Source: Saccharibacillus qingshengii (GTDB lineage: Bacteria; Bacillota; Bacilli; Paenibacillales; Paenibacillaceae). Taken from it: a stretch of DNA of 64,000 nt. Shown here piece after piece: positions 8,366-19,065 of the stretch; position 1 is the first letter of the stretch; each line of letters begins with the position of its first letter. The position numbers and the translations under genes are program-made. The stretch spans positions 1-64,000 of the forward strand of contig NZ_JAAZWC010000002.1 in NCBI RefSeq assembly GCF_013185195.1. Direction: 5' to 3'. The notes under the pieces are model-generated. The model had not been told where the DNA came from, ran no database searches, and saw only the letters and a program-made list of their open reading frames with translations.

Positions 8366-9400
8366 ATGAATGTAGAAGATTACGATTTTGAACTGCCTGA
8401 ACGGCTTATTGCCCAAACTCCGCTTGCGGAACGCACCTCATCGAGACTGCTGGCGCTGAACAAGCGTACGGGGGAGATGGAGCATCTGCATTTTTACGAT
8501 ATTTTGGACAAGCTCAATCCGGGTGACACCCTGATCCTTAATGACACCCGGGTCATGCCGGCGCGTCTGCACGGCGTCAAACCCGAAACGGGAGCGCGTG
8601 TAGAACTGCTTCTGCTCAAAAATATCGAAGGCGATCGCTGGGAAACACTGGCCAAACCCGGCAAAAAGGTCAAGACGGGCGCCGTCCTCCGGTTCGGTGA
8701 CGAACTGGAAGCGGTCGTACTGGAAGAAGGCGATATGGGGGCCCGAATCATCGAGTTCCGATATGAAGGCATCTTCCAGGAAATTCTGGATCGTCTCGGC
8801 GAAATGCCGCTTCCTCCTTATATCAAGGAACGGTTGGACGATCGGGAACGCTATCAGACGGTGTATGCCAAACACGAAGGTTCCGCAGCCGCTCCGACTG
8901 CCGGTTTGCACTTCACCGAAGACCTGCTTGATAAGCTGCGGTCCAAAGGCATAGAGATCGGTTTTGTTACCCTTCATGTCGGACTGGGCACTTTCCGTCC
9001 GGTGTCGGTGGAGCAGATCGAAGAACATGTCATGCACGAAGAATACTACGAACTGCCGCAGGAAACGGCCGAACTGATTAACCGGACCCGCGAACGCGGC
9101 GGCCGGGTCGTCTCGGTCGGCACCACGTCGACACGCACGCTCGAGTCGGCGGCCAGACGAACCTTGGACGAAAGCGGCCGACTTGCGGCGGACAGCGGCT
9201 GGACGCAGATTTTTCTGTATCCGGGCGAAGACTTCAAAGTTGTCGATGCATTGATCACAAACTTCCATCTGCCCAAGTCTACGCTCGTCATGTTGGTCAG
9301 CGCCCTTGCCGGGAGAGAGCATGTATTGGCGGCTTACCGGGAAGCGGTAGAATCGGAATATCGATTCTTCAGCTTTGGCGATGCCATGTTCATTTATTAA
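8366..9400 (+). CDS. queA: S-adenosylmethionine:tRNA ribosyltransferase-isomerase QueA
   Basis: QueA transfers the ribosyl part of SAM to preQ1 in tRNA to give epoxyqueuosine. The 344-residue protein starts with the family N terminus ([15 protein letters not shown]) and has the conserved segments [32 protein letters not shown] and [18 protein letters not shown]. It begins 7 nt after the SpoIID-like gene and is followed by tgt, the previous enzyme in the same pathway. Confidence 0.97.
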   Translation: MNVEDYDFELPERLIAQTPLAERTSSRLLALNKRTGEMEHLHFYDILDKLNPGDTLILNDTRVMPARLHGVKPETGARVELLLLKNIEGDRWETLAKPGKKVKTGAVLRFGDELEAVVLEEGDMGARIIEFRYEGIFQEILDRLGEMPLPPYIKERLDDRERYQTVYAKHEGSAAAPTAGLHFTEDLLDKLRSKGIEIGFVTLHVGLGTFRPVSVEQIEEHVMHEEYYELPQETAELINRTRERGGRVVSVGTTSTRTLESAARRTLDESGRLAADSGWTQIFLYPGEDFKVVDALITNFHLPKSTLVMLVSALAGREHVLAAYREAVESEYRFFSFGDAMFIY

Positions 9401-9426
9401 AATCGGCGGTTAGCCGAACGATTCAA

Positions 9427-9450
9427 AGGGGCTTCGGCCCCTCATTTTCT
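9427..9450 (+). terminator. weak hairpin between queA and tgt
   Basis: AGGGGC-TTCG-GCCCCT is a compact UUCG hairpin followed by a moderately T-rich stretch. It sits just before the tgt ribosome binding site, so it may only partly stop transcription. Confidence 0.35.
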
Positions 9451-9455
9451 TGTAA

Positions 9456-10607
<1,152 letters not shown>

Positions 10608-10670
10608 ACCGCCCCACGGGTCCAGTACGATTATTCGTACGGCCAATCGCACAATAAGGGGGATTTCACC

Positions 10671-11000
10671 ATGTTTCCATCTACAACGCTTGCAACCGCT
10701 GCCGGATCGGGCGGAGGACTGCTCATGACCATCGTTCCATTCGTGTTCATGATCGCAATCTTCTACTTCCTGTTGATTCGTCCTCAGCAGAAGAAACAGA
10801 AACAGCGCAACGCCATGTTGGGCCAGCTTAAAAAAGGCGATAAAATCGTCACCATCGGCGGCCTTCACGGGACAATCTTGGAAATCACGAGCGACATTGC
10901 CGTCGTTCGCGTGAACGATGTAACGAAGCTGACATTCGATCGCAGCGCGATCAGCCACGTCACAACGGCCGGCTCCGATGTCAGCCTCGACAAGAAGTAA
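10671..11000 (+). CDS. yajC: preprotein translocase accessory subunit YajC
   Basis: YajC is a small membrane protein that co-purifies with SecDF. The 109-residue protein has one N-terminal transmembrane helix (about residues 17-38, MTIVPFVFMIAIFYFLLIRP) followed by the characteristic RPQQKKQKQR and GDKIVTIGGLHG segments. Placement after queA-tgt and shortly before secDF is the usual order in many bacteria. Confidence 0.96.
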   Translation: MFPSTTLATAAGSGGGLLMTIVPFVFMIAIFYFLLIRPQQKKQKQRNAMLGQLKKGDKIVTIGGLHGTILEITSDIAVVRVNDVTKLTFDRSAISHVTTAGSDVSLDKK

Positions 11001-11057
11001 GACTAACCGAATAGGGAAGCGCCGGCGGAGGTGGACCGCTTTGCACTTCCGCACAGG

Positions 11058-11103
11058 CTGCCGCCGAACGGAGAATCTCCGTTCTACGGCAGTTTCTTTT
11101 TTC
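11058..11103 (+). terminator. terminator after yajC
   Basis: CTGCCG / CGGCAG encloses a second stem (GAACGGAGA / TCCGTTC) and is followed by TTTCTTTTTT. It separates the queA-tgt-yajC unit from the transporter gene. Confidence 0.8.
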
Positions 11104-11211
11104 TTGGCATTTCATTATAGGAAATACCGAAACATTCCCGCCCAAAGGGACTCTACATAGTGAGCAGGAAATTGAAATAGGAAATGGGAACGGCTGAAAG
11201 GAAGTGAAGGC

Positions 11212-12528
11212 ATGATTTCCGAAATCGATACCGCATTTTGGCCGGTCTATACGGCGGCAGCCGTATTTGGAATCGTCTATGTGCTTGTCGTAACGGAAAA
11301 GATAAACGGAGGTTTGGCGGCAATTGCAGGAGCTCTGGTGCTGCTGGTGCTGGGGATCGTCGATTGGAATGCCGCGTTGAGCCATCATATCGCTTGGAAT
11401 GTTCTGCTGTTGATGGCGGGAATGACGATTACGGCAGCTGCTGCCGACCGAAGCGGCATTTTACAGTTCTCGGCGCTTATGCTGGTACGGGCGGTAGGCA
11501 GCAGTCTGCCTGCGGTGCTTGTGATCGTAACGGTTTTGGCGGCCGCAGCCGCAGCTCTGCTCGGAAGCGGCCCTGCACTGCTGCTGCTTGCGCCTCTTAT
11601 CCTGCGGATTGGACGCACGCTGCGAATCGGCCCGGTACCTTTTCTGATTATGAGCGTGATTGCCTGTAATCTTGGAGGGATGACCACACTGGCGGGAAGT
11701 GTGTCCAATATGATGATCGGCACGGCAGCCCATATCGATACGCGCGATTTTGCCGCTCGTCTGTGGGCGCCCGCATTGATTCTGCTCGCTGTCCATATGG
11801 GGCTGCTGATGCTGATTTTCCGCAAAGAAATGCGCCGATCCGCAAAGCGGCGTGCCGATATTCAAGCGCTTAATCCGCGTCTTTGTCTATCCAATCGGCG
11901 CAGCGCCTTCTTGTCGCTGGCTGTATTGACTCTTCTGGCTGCAGGCTTATTGGTTCACGAGAAGCTGGGAATGGGCAGCGGGATGGTCGCGATCGCGGCG
12001 GCGCTGTTGATGCTAGCCGTCAATGTCCGTTCCGCAGAAGATGCCCGTCAAGTGCGCGCGCATACGGACTTCAAGACCCTTGCCGTCGTCGCCGGATTCT
12101 ATGTCCTGGCCGGCGGTCTTGTGGAAACGGGAATTACGGGCGAAATCGCAGTGAAGCTGCTGGAACTGACCAACGAAAACAAAACATTGACCGCCCTGCT
12201 GCTGTTTACGGTATCGGGCCTGCTGTCCGCCGTGCTGGATCCGGTTCCGCTGACCGCCGCGGCCATTCCGCTTGTCCAGACATTGGGGCTGCAGATGGAA
12301 GTGGTGCGTCCGTCCGATCTGAACGAGTTATGGTGGGCTTTGGTACTGGGAAGCGGAATCGGCTCCAGCGGAACGCTGGCCGGTTCGGTCGCGGGTGTGC
12401 TGGCAGCCGGCCTGGCGCAAAAAGAAGGATACCGCTTTTCTTATTTATCGTATCTGATGATCGCTTTTCCTTTGACACTTCTGGCTCTCGGAGCCGGGGG
12501 ATGGTATCTGTATACGCATATTTTGTGA
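11212..12528 (+). CDS. ArsB/NhaD-family ion transporter
   Basis: The 438-residue protein has about eleven hydrophobic segments and two repeats of the ion-transporter fold, with a Gly/Thr/Ser signature CNLGGMTTLAGSVSNMMIG near residue 155 and a related segment GSGIGSSGTLAGSVAGV near residue 385. These resemble the paired re-entrant motifs of the ArsB/NhaD/CitM superfamily. The substrate (arsenite, Na+/H+ or an organic acid) cannot be told; no arsenic genes are nearby. It has its own ribosome binding site (AAAGGA) and lies between yajC and the ComN-like gene. Confidence 0.8.
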   Translation: MISEIDTAFWPVYTAAAVFGIVYVLVVTEKINGGLAAIAGALVLLVLGIVDWNAALSHHIAWNVLLLMAGMTITAAAADRSGILQFSALMLVRAVGSSLPAVLVIVTVLAAAAAALLGSGPALLLLAPLILRIGRTLRIGPVPFLIMSVIACNLGGMTTLAGSVSNMMIGTAAHIDTRDFAARLWAPALILLAVHMGLLMLIFRKEMRRSAKRRADIQALNPRLCLSNRRSAFLSLAVLTLLAAGLLVHEKLGMGSGMVAIAAALLMLAVNVRSAEDARQVRAHTDFKTLAVVAGFYVLAGGLVETGITGEIAVKLLELTNENKTLTALLLFTVSGLLSAVLDPVPLTAAAIPLVQTLGLQMEVVRPSDLNELWWALVLGSGIGSSGTLAGSVAGVLAAGLAQKEGYRFSYLSYLMIAFPLTLLALGAGGWYLYTHIL

Positions 12529-12673
12529 AGTGCCGTGCGTCTGCGGTGGTCACTGAATCTTGGGCAGGAATGGACGCATCGGTGTCGAATGAAGGGTTAG
12601 GGAACCGGAATGCTTGTTGTGCCGCCTCTACAAAAAAGATACTCGGCGGCGATTGCGTGGAAAGGGGAAACGG

Positions 12674-12961
12674 ATGACAGAAGAGCAGTTAAGCGGACAG
12701 CCTCCTGCGGAAGAGCAGTTGGCCGGAGAAGATTTGACGGAGGCCGTTATCGGACTTTGCAGAGATAAAGCGGAAGAGTTTCATTACCTGGGTTATGAAC
12801 AGGCGACCTGGGAAGATGTCTGGCGCTGCGTCAACAGGAAGTATGCGGGCGCACAGGATCCGCCGCTGCACCAGATCGTGAACGATATTTTGACGCTGCG
12901 AATCGACGGGCTGATGAATTACCTTACGATTGCGGCATTAAAAGAGACTCCCCTTTCCTGA
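12674..12961 (+). CDS. comN: ComN-like post-transcriptional regulator
   Basis: The 95-residue protein resembles ComN (YrzD) of Bacillus subtilis, a small protein that acts post-transcriptionally on the comE late competence operon and localises to poles and division sites. The recognisable core is AEEFHYLGYE followed by the VNDILTLRIDGLMNYLTI segment (residues about 35-85). ATG at 12674 has AAAGGGG 6 nt upstream; the in-frame upstream extension is basic and unlike the family. It precedes secD. Function is by family only; no com genes are in the window. Confidence 0.75.
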   Translation: MTEEQLSGQPPAEEQLAGEDLTEAVIGLCRDKAEEFHYLGYEQATWEDVWRCVNRKYAGAQDPPLHQIVNDILTLRIDGLMNYLTIAALKETPLS

Positions 12962-12982
12962 GGAGGGCTTTCTTTTACTTCA

Positions 12983-13011
12983 TTGACTACATTTTTTTAC
13001 ATCGTTATAAT
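12983..13011 (+). promoter_or_regulatory. sigma-A promoter of secDF
   Basis: TTGACT (12983-12988), 17-nt spacer and a consensus TATAAT (13006-13011), 36 nt before the secD ATG. Confidence 0.85.
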
Positions 13012-13047
13012 AGGAGCATTGAGAAAAAAGGGGGAACCAGAAACGGC

Positions 13048-14580
13048 ATGAAGAGAATTGTCAGTTTCATTGTTATTGTGCTCGTCTCCATCGGGGTCAT
13101 GGTCTGGAGCACGCCTAACCTGTTGAATTCGGTTCGATTGGGGCTGGATTTAAAGGGAGGCTTCGAGATCCTGTATGAGGCGTCGCCAATGACGGGCGGA
13201 GCGGAAGTCAGCCGAGAATCCCTGAACGAAACGGCCAGAAGTCTTGAGAAACGCGTGGACGCCCTTGGGGGAAGCGAACCTGAGATTACGACCGAAGGTA
13301 CCAACCGGATCCGACTCAGAATCGCAGGCGTTACGGACGAAAAAGCCGTTAGGGAACGTATCAAAGAACCCGCCAACCTGACCTTCCGCAGTCTGGGAGC
13401 CTCTTCGGACGCAGGAACGACCGAAGACAAAACCGATGCGGCGGCCGAAGACAAAGTGGCTGTGGAAAGTACCGATTCTACCGGTACGGAAGGTGCTGCA
13501 GACAGCAAGGATGCGGCAGCCGGCACGAAAGAGAACACAGTTACCGACAAAGCGGCGGACACGGACAAAGCGGCAGACACCGACGCTGCGAAGGGAACCG
13601 AAACGTCGACAGGTACGGACAAAGCAGCCGACACGGATGCCGCCGATACCGACAAAGCTGCCGGTACGGAAAAAGACGCTGCGGCGGACCCTTACCAAGG
13701 GTTCACCAAGATCGAGCTGACCGGCCAGGATTTCAAGCCGAACGGTGCTACCGTTCAACCTGACCAGCTCGGAAACCTGATGATTTCGATCGAATTGAAC
13801 GACGCGAACAAATTCGCCGACGTTACCGGACGATTGATCGGTCAGCCGATGGCGATCTTCCTGGATGACGAACTGCTGTCGGCTCCGACCGTTCAGCAGC
13901 GAATCACGGGCGGAACGGCGCAAATTACCGGAGATTTTACACGCGAAGAAGCACAGAATCTGCGCGATACCATCAACCTCGGCGCTCTGCCGCTGCAGCT
14001 GACGGAGAAATATTCGCAAAGCGTAGGTGCCACATTGGGACAGCTGTCGCTGGACCAGACGCTTAAAGCCGGTATTGTCGGTTCGATTATCATTCTGATC
14101 TTCATGATATTCATGTACCGGATACCGGGACTGATTGCCGCTTTCTGTCTGATCATTCATACGTGGGGAACGATTCTGATCTTTATATGGGCGGATATTA
14201 CGCTAACCCTTCCGGGAATCGCGGCGTTTATTCTCGGGATCGGGATGGCGGTCGACGCCAACATCATTACCTATGAACGGATCAAAGAGGAAATGCGCAG
14301 CGGAAAAAGTATTCTGTCGGCGTTCCGCGCCGGCAGCAAGAGCTCTTTCCGGACCGTTATGGATGCCCAGATTACGACGCTGATTGCCGGCGCCGTCATG
14401 TTCTGGCTCGGTACAGGTTCGGTTCGCGGTTTCGCGCTTGTCCTGATGATCGATATCGTAACCAGCATCATCACGAACGTCTTCCTGTCGCGTTACCTGC
14501 TCTCCCTGCTCGTTAAGGCGAAATCCTTGAATAAGCCGGGGTATTTCGGAGTAAAGGGGAGTGAAATTCGTGAACTCTAA
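13048..14580 (+). CDS. secD: protein translocase subunit SecD with low-complexity insertion
   Basis: SecD works with SecF to pull secreted proteins through SecYEG using proton motive force. The 510-residue protein has TM1 (residues 4-22), the LGLDLKGG motif (31-38), the first periplasmic (extracytoplasmic) domain, and five C-terminal helices with the GIGMAVDANIITYERIKEE motif in TM4 and adjoining loop (about residues 398-416). Residues about 117-215 are an Asp/Ala/Thr/Lys-rich insertion with repeated TDKAADTD-like units, breaking the domain between LTFRSLG and KIELTGQDF. Normal SecD has only a short link there. The frame stays open and the core is intact, so the protein is probably functional. 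Confidence 0.95.
   Translation: MKRIVSFIVIVLVSIGVMVWSTPNLLNSVRLGLDLKGGFEILYEASPMTGGAEVSRESLNETARSLEKRVDALGGSEPEITTEGTNRIRLRIAGVTDEKAVRERIKEPANLTFRSLGASSDAGTTEDKTDAAAEDKVAVESTDSTGTEGAADSKDAAAGTKENTVTDKAADTDKAADTDAAKGTETSTGTDKAADTDAADTDKAAGTEKDAAADPYQGFTKIELTGQDFKPNGATVQPDQLGNLMISIELNDANKFADVTGRLIGQPMAIFLDDELLSAPTVQQRITGGTAQITGDFTREEAQNLRDTINLGALPLQLTEKYSQSVGATLGQLSLDQTLKAGIVGSIIILIFMIFMYRIPGLIAAFCLIIHTWGTILIFIWADITLTLPGIAAFILGIGMAVDANIITYERIKEEMRSGKSILSAFRAGSKSSFRTVMDAQITTLIAGAVMFWLGTGSVRGFALVLMIDIVTSIITNVFLSRYLLSLLVKAKSLNKPGYFGVKGSEIREL
13541..13692 (+). repeat. degenerate tandem repeat inside secD
   Basis: Repeated units of roughly GACAAAGCGGCGGACACG encode (T)DKAADTD. At least four copies with drifted third positions are seen. 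It lies in the extracytoplasmic loop of SecD and is Ala/Asp/Thr/Lys-only over most of its length. Confidence 0.8.
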
Positions 14581-15499
14581 ACATCAGGCTTCAAATTCCA
14601 AATGGGATTTCAACTTCATCAAATCCAGCAAGTACTTTTACATTTTTTCGCTGGCGATCACTTTGGCCGGTATTATCAGTCTTTCGGTATTCGGATTGAA
14701 TTACGGAGTCGATTTCCGTTCCGGTTCGAACGTGGATATTTCGGTATCCAAAGTAGTGAGCCAGGCGGAAGTGGAAAAAGTCGTTAACGATGCGAAACTT
14801 GACCAGGAAGCGAATATTACGGCCGGCAGCGACCGCGTCAATATCCGTTTCCCGGAAGTGCTGACGGATGCGCAGGTCGAAAGCCTGCAGACTACATTCA
14901 ACAGTCAAATCGATAAGAACGCTTCGTACGAAATCAATACCGTCGATGCCGAGATGGCCAAAGAATTGGAGCTTAACGCTCTGTTGGCCGTCATTGTCGC
15001 AAGCGTCGGGATTGTCATCTATGTCACGATCCGTTTCGAATGGCGGTTTGCCGTGTCTGCGGTTGTGGCTCTGCTGCATGATGCTTTCCTCGTGATCAGC
15101 GTGTTCTCGATCTTGAGGCTGGAAGTCAATCTGACGTTTATCGTCGCGATCTTGACCATTATCGGTTTCTCGATCAACGATACGATCGTTATCTTCGACC
15201 GGATCCGGGAAAATCTGCGTTTCGCTAAGAAACAGACGCATGACGATCTTGCAGACCTGGTCAACAAAAGTATATCGCAAACGATGACACGCTCGCTTGG
15301 TACGGTGTTTACCGTGTTTATTGCGGCATTTGCACTTCTCGTATTGGGCAGTGAATCGATCCGCATGTTCTCGCTGGCGATGGTTATCGGATTACTGTTC
15401 GGTGCATACTCGTCGATCTTTATCGCGAGTCCACTTTGGTTGGCGCTTCGCAACAAGAAAAAGCCGTCCGCGGCCAAGCCGTCCAAAGCGACGAACTAA
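14570..15499 (+). CDS. secF: protein translocase subunit SecF
   Basis: SecF pairs with SecD. The 309-residue protein has TM1 (about 25-44), the FGLNYGVDFRSGS motif, and five C-terminal helices including GFSINDTIVIFDRIREN. AAAGGGG at 14553-14559 is 10 nt before GTG 14570 but abuts the in-frame GTG 14561, so 14570 is chosen. The start lies inside the last codons of secD, an 11-nt overlap that couples the two. Separate secD/secF genes differ from the fused Bacillus SecDF. Confidence 0.95.
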   Translation: MNSKHQASNSKWDFNFIKSSKYFYIFSLAITLAGIISLSVFGLNYGVDFRSGSNVDISVSKVVSQAEVEKVVNDAKLDQEANITAGSDRVNIRFPEVLTDAQVESLQTTFNSQIDKNASYEINTVDAEMAKELELNALLAVIVASVGIVIYVTIRFEWRFAVSAVVALLHDAFLVISVFSILRLEVNLTFIVAILTIIGFSINDTIVIFDRIRENLRFAKKQTHDDLADLVNKSISQTMTRSLGTVFTVFIAAFALLVLGSESIRMFSLAMVIGLLFGAYSSIFIASPLWLALRNKKKPSAAKPSKATN

Positions 15500-15519
15500 G
15501 AGTATACGGCCCTGCCGTG

Positions 15520-15556
15520 AAGCCGCGTCCCTCATTCGAGACGCGGCTTTTCTTGT
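15520..15556 (+). terminator. terminator after secF
   Basis: AAGCCGCGTC and GACGCGGCTT form a perfect stem followed by TTCTTGTTT. Confidence 0.78.
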
Positions 15557-15613
15557 TTCGCCGTTTGTTTCAAGGCAGGTCCGGATTCGATTGAATACGA
15601 GAGGGGAATCATT

Positions 15614-16522
15614 ATGACGGTCCGTCAACAAGATATCGAAAAATCTTCGGGCTGGATCGATATCGGCATGCTCAGTGCCGCCGCGTTGATCAAAGGAATC
15701 GGAGGTTGGATCGGCGGAAGTCCGGCTCTGATGGCTGATGCTTTGAATTCCGTTTCGGATGCCGTACGAAGCGCACGACGAAGCGGCAGGGAATCTTCGC
15801 TGCTTGTCTGCATGCTGCTTACGGTGCTTGTACTGGTTGGCGCCGTCGAAGCCCTGCTTTCGGGATTGGGACGTCTGTGGGACAAGATCGAACAAACGGC
15901 GGATATCCATGCTTTCATCGCCTTTTTTGCCGCGGTGGTGATCGCGGAAGGCTGGTTCCTATTCCGTTATCGGAAATTGAGCCGTACAAATGCCGAATTA
16001 GCCCGGAACTATGCGGGAGAACATCGTTTTTCGCTGTACGGTTCAATGTTGGTTGCGGCCGGTATGGCTCTGTCCATTGCCGGCAGCGGATTTGATATTC
16101 CGGAACTCAATCATGCGGATTCGGCTGCGGCGATTCTGGTCGCGGCGGTAGCGGTCATCAAATCGCTTCGTCTCATGAGGATGTTTATACGAGAAGCCCC
16201 CGGCATGCCGAACGAATCCGAAGAAGATCCGACGCCGTTTGTGGAAACGGTTCAGCGCGTACACGGGGTTATCGAAGTTCGCATGCTGCGTGCGGTCCGT
16301 TCGGTCGAGATGGTGAAGATCGACCTTACGCTAAGCGTAAACCCGAGAATGACCGTCAAAGAAGCGGATGAAATCGCTCAACGGTCCCGGGATCTGCTGA
16401 TGCACCGGTTCGTTCAGGTCATTGAAGTTCAGGTTCGCGTCGAACCGTATCATACGGGTTATCCGTACAAATCGAACGATGAGCTGCTTGGCAGTGCGGA
16501 CCATCCGACAATCGTGCAATAA
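15614..16522 (+). CDS. cation diffusion facilitator-like membrane protein, divergent metal site
   Basis: The 302-residue protein has five to six transmembrane segments and a cytoplasmic C-terminal alpha/beta domain (residues about 205-285) as in CDF (ZnT/MntE) exporters. The TM2 motif is ADALNSVSD (residues 41-49), close to the DxxN-type site of Mn-transporting CDFs. In TM5, where the family has an HxxxD or HRSD-type motif, this protein reads EHRFSLYGS (about 136-144), lacking the Asp. It may transport an unusual ion, use another ligand, or be a non-transporting relative. GAGAGGGG precedes the ATG. It lies between secF and recJ. Confidence 0.75.
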   Translation: MTVRQQDIEKSSGWIDIGMLSAAALIKGIGGWIGGSPALMADALNSVSDAVRSARRSGRESSLLVCMLLTVLVLVGAVEALLSGLGRLWDKIEQTADIHAFIAFFAAVVIAEGWFLFRYRKLSRTNAELARNYAGEHRFSLYGSMLVAAGMALSIAGSGFDIPELNHADSAAAILVAAVAVIKSLRLMRMFIREAPGMPNESEEDPTPFVETVQRVHGVIEVRMLRAVRSVEMVKIDLTLSVNPRMTVKEADEIAQRSRDLLMHRFVQVIEVQVRVEPYHTGYPYKSNDELLGSADHPTIVQ

Positions 16523-16547
16523 AAGGAAAAGAAAGGCAGGTGAGCTT

Positions 16548-18998
16548 GTGCTGCATTCGCAATATCAATGGAAGATCGCAAGTCCGGAACAGGCAGCCGT
16601 AGAACGTTTGAGCGGCGAGTTGGGCATATCTCCGCTGTTAGCTTCGCTCTTGGCAAACCGGGGATACGAAGCTCCGGCGTCAGCGGCCGAATTTCTGGAC
16701 GGAGACGAAGATTTATCCGGTCTGCACGATCCGTTTCTGCTGCATGGCATGAAAGAGGCGACGGCACGGATTCGAGCGGCATTGGAAGCCGGGGAACGGA
16801 TCTGGATCTATGGCGATTATGATGCCGACGGTGTATCCAGTACGGCGCTGATGATTCGCCTGATGACGAAGCTCGAAGCGAACTTCGGCACTTATATTCC
16901 GCATCGTTCCAAAGAAGGATACGGGCTGCACCGCCATGCAATCGACAAAGCCCTGGCCGAAGGAGTCAAACTGATCGTGACGGTCGATACGGGAATCAGC
17001 GCGGTCGATCAGATTGCTTATGCGGCGGAGCTTGGCATTGATGTGGTGGTGACCGATCACCATGAACCTCCGGCTGTACTGCCGCAGGCAGTGGCACTGG
17101 TGAACCCGAAGCTGGCCCAATGCGAATATCCGTATAAAGGACTTGCCGGCGTCGGAGTCGCATTCAAGCTGGCTCATGCGCTGCTGGGAGAACCGCCTGC
17201 GGAATGGATGGATCTGACGGCGATCGGTACGGTCGCCGACCTGATGCCGCTGACCGGAGAGAACCGGCTGCTCGTTTCCCGCGGGATCGAATTGATGCGC
17301 CGAAATCCTTCGCCCGGAGTAGAACAACTGCTCGCCGTTGCCGGAAGCAAGCCGGATCAGTTGACTTCGGTAGGGATCGCTTTTGCCATTGCGCCTCGTA
17401 TCAATGCCAGCGGCCGATTGGATCATGCGAACCGCGCAGTGGATCTGCTCGTCACGGAAGAACGCGACCGCGCCGAACATCTGGCTTCCGTCTTGGATCT
17501 GCTGAACAAAGAGCGCCAGAAGAACGTCGAAGATATCGTAAGCGAAGCGGCGGTCATGCTGGAGCAAAAAATTGCGGATACAGGGGCCGTGCCGAATGTG
17601 ATTGTACTGGCGGGCGAAGGCTGGAATGTCGGGGTCGTCGGTATCGTCGCTTCCAAAATTCTCGAACGTTATTACCGGCCTACAATCATTCTCGGGATCG
17701 ACAAGGAAAAAGGAAGCTGCAAAGGTTCCGCACGTTCGATTCCCGGCTTCGATATCCATGCGGCGCTGCTGTCGGTCGAAGAAACGATGGATCACTTCGG
17801 CGGACACCCGGCGGCGGCGGGGATGAGCCTGTCGATCGGACAAATCGGCGATTTTGAAACGGGCCTGAACGCTTATGCGGCGAATCTATTAAAGCCCGAG
17901 CACCTGATTCCGGTCATCGAAGCGGAAACCGAATGTTCGCTGGCCGATCTTCCGATCGCGGTCATCGAAGAGTTGGACCGGATGGCTCCGTTCGGGATGA
18001 GCAATCCGACTCCGCAGCTGGTGCTGCGGAACGTCAAGCTGCAGCGGGTGATGACCATGGGCAAGACTCGGAACCATCTGAAATTGGTCGTCGAGCAGGA
18101 CGGATGTACGGTCGAAGCGGTGGTTTTCGGCAAAGGCGCCCTCGCCGAATATTTGAGCGAAGGAGACCGGCTGGATCTGCTGGCCGAGCCGGGAATCAAC
18201 GAGTGGCGGGGCAGCCGCAAACCGCAGCTGATGGTCCGCGATTTGGCTCTGCCGGCTGTTCAAGTGTTCGACCGCCGTTCGCAGACGGCGTCTGCGGAAA
18301 GTATCGAACCGTTCCGTAAAACGGCGGAAAGGGTACTTGCATGCGGACCGGATCAGATCGCCGCGGCCGTGAACGAAACGACACTAAAAGTTTCGCAGAA
18401 GACTCTAGCGCAACTGCCGGTTTGGCTGTATGATGAATATTCCGGGATTCAAGGAACGGAAAGCGCGTATAGGTATGCGGATCCGGCCGGGACACGTACG
18501 TTATTCGTCCTGGATCTTCCGGACACCGCCGAACAGCTGGACAAGATGTTGGCGGAGTTCCCTTTGTTGGAAAACATGGTGCTGCTCTATCCGGCAAGCG
18601 GACCTTCTGCCGAACGTCTCAGCGATCCGAGCCGTGAACGGATCAAGACCATTTACGTTGAGCTTCGCCGCGCCGCATCGGCGGCGGATACGAACGAAAA
18701 AGAACTGGTGCAAAGACTGTGCCGAACTTCCGGCTGCTCGCCGCGGATGATTCGCATGACGCTGGACGTTTTTGAGGAACTGGATTTTGTCGCCAGAGCC
18801 GAAGGCCGGGTCAAAGTAAATCCGACCCCTCCCAAAACGGCGCTGGATTCGGCGAAAGCCTATCGCGTTCTTCAGGAAGCGGAAGCTTTGGAACGCCGAA
18901 TGCTGGGTCCTGGAGAGGATCTGGGCATGTGGCTCACCGAGCGTTTGCAGAGGGTCCGTTCGGGCGGCGCAGCCGAGGCTTTATCTTTTTCGGTGTAA
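16548..18998 (+). CDS. recJ: single-stranded-DNA-specific exonuclease RecJ
   Basis: RecJ degrades single-stranded DNA 5' to 3' in recombination and repair. The DHH phosphoesterase motifs are present: DYDADGVSS near residue 90, the DTGIS segment near 145 and DHHEPP near 169; DHHA1 with GGHPAAAGMS follows near residue 415, then an OB-like domain and a Firmicutes-type C-terminal extension, 816 residues in all. GTG 16548 is the start, with AAAGGCAGG upstream; upstream in-frame residues overlap the preceding gene and are unlike the family. Confidence 0.96.
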   Translation: MLHSQYQWKIASPEQAAVERLSGELGISPLLASLLANRGYEAPASAAEFLDGDEDLSGLHDPFLLHGMKEATARIRAALEAGERIWIYGDYDADGVSSTALMIRLMTKLEANFGTYIPHRSKEGYGLHRHAIDKALAEGVKLIVTVDTGISAVDQIAYAAELGIDVVVTDHHEPPAVLPQAVALVNPKLAQCEYPYKGLAGVGVAFKLAHALLGEPPAEWMDLTAIGTVADLMPLTGENRLLVSRGIELMRRNPSPGVEQLLAVAGSKPDQLTSVGIAFAIAPRINASGRLDHANRAVDLLVTEERDRAEHLASVLDLLNKERQKNVEDIVSEAAVMLEQKIADTGAVPNVIVLAGEGWNVGVVGIVASKILERYYRPTIILGIDKEKGSCKGSARSIPGFDIHAALLSVEETMDHFGGHPAAAGMSLSIGQIGDFETGLNAYAANLLKPEHLIPVIEAETECSLADLPIAVIEELDRMAPFGMSNPTPQLVLRNVKLQRVMTMGKTRNHLKLVVEQDGCTVEAVVFGKGALAEYLSEGDRLDLLAEPGINEWRGSRKPQLMVRDLALPAVQVFDRRSQTASAESIEPFRKTAERVLACGPDQIAAAVNETTLKVSQKTLAQLPVWLYDEYSGIQGTESAYRYADPAGTRTLFVLDLPDTAEQLDKMLAEFPLLENMVLLYPASGPSAERLSDPSRERIKTIYVELRRAASAADTNEKELVQRLCRTSGCSPRMIRMTLDVFEELDFVARAEGRVKVNPTPPKTALDSAKAYRVLQEAEALERRMLGPGEDLGMWLTERLQRVRSGGAAEALSFSV

Positions 18999-19065
18999 GA
19001 AGGAAGGCCGGAAGCCGTTCTTCCGTCCTCCCCATCCGGGAAACAAGACTTAGGAGGAGATTGAT

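Noticed and set aside
13541-13692. CRISPR-like or satellite repeat
   Set aside because: The repeated units are short, in frame within secD and encode a low-complexity protein segment; no spacers exist.
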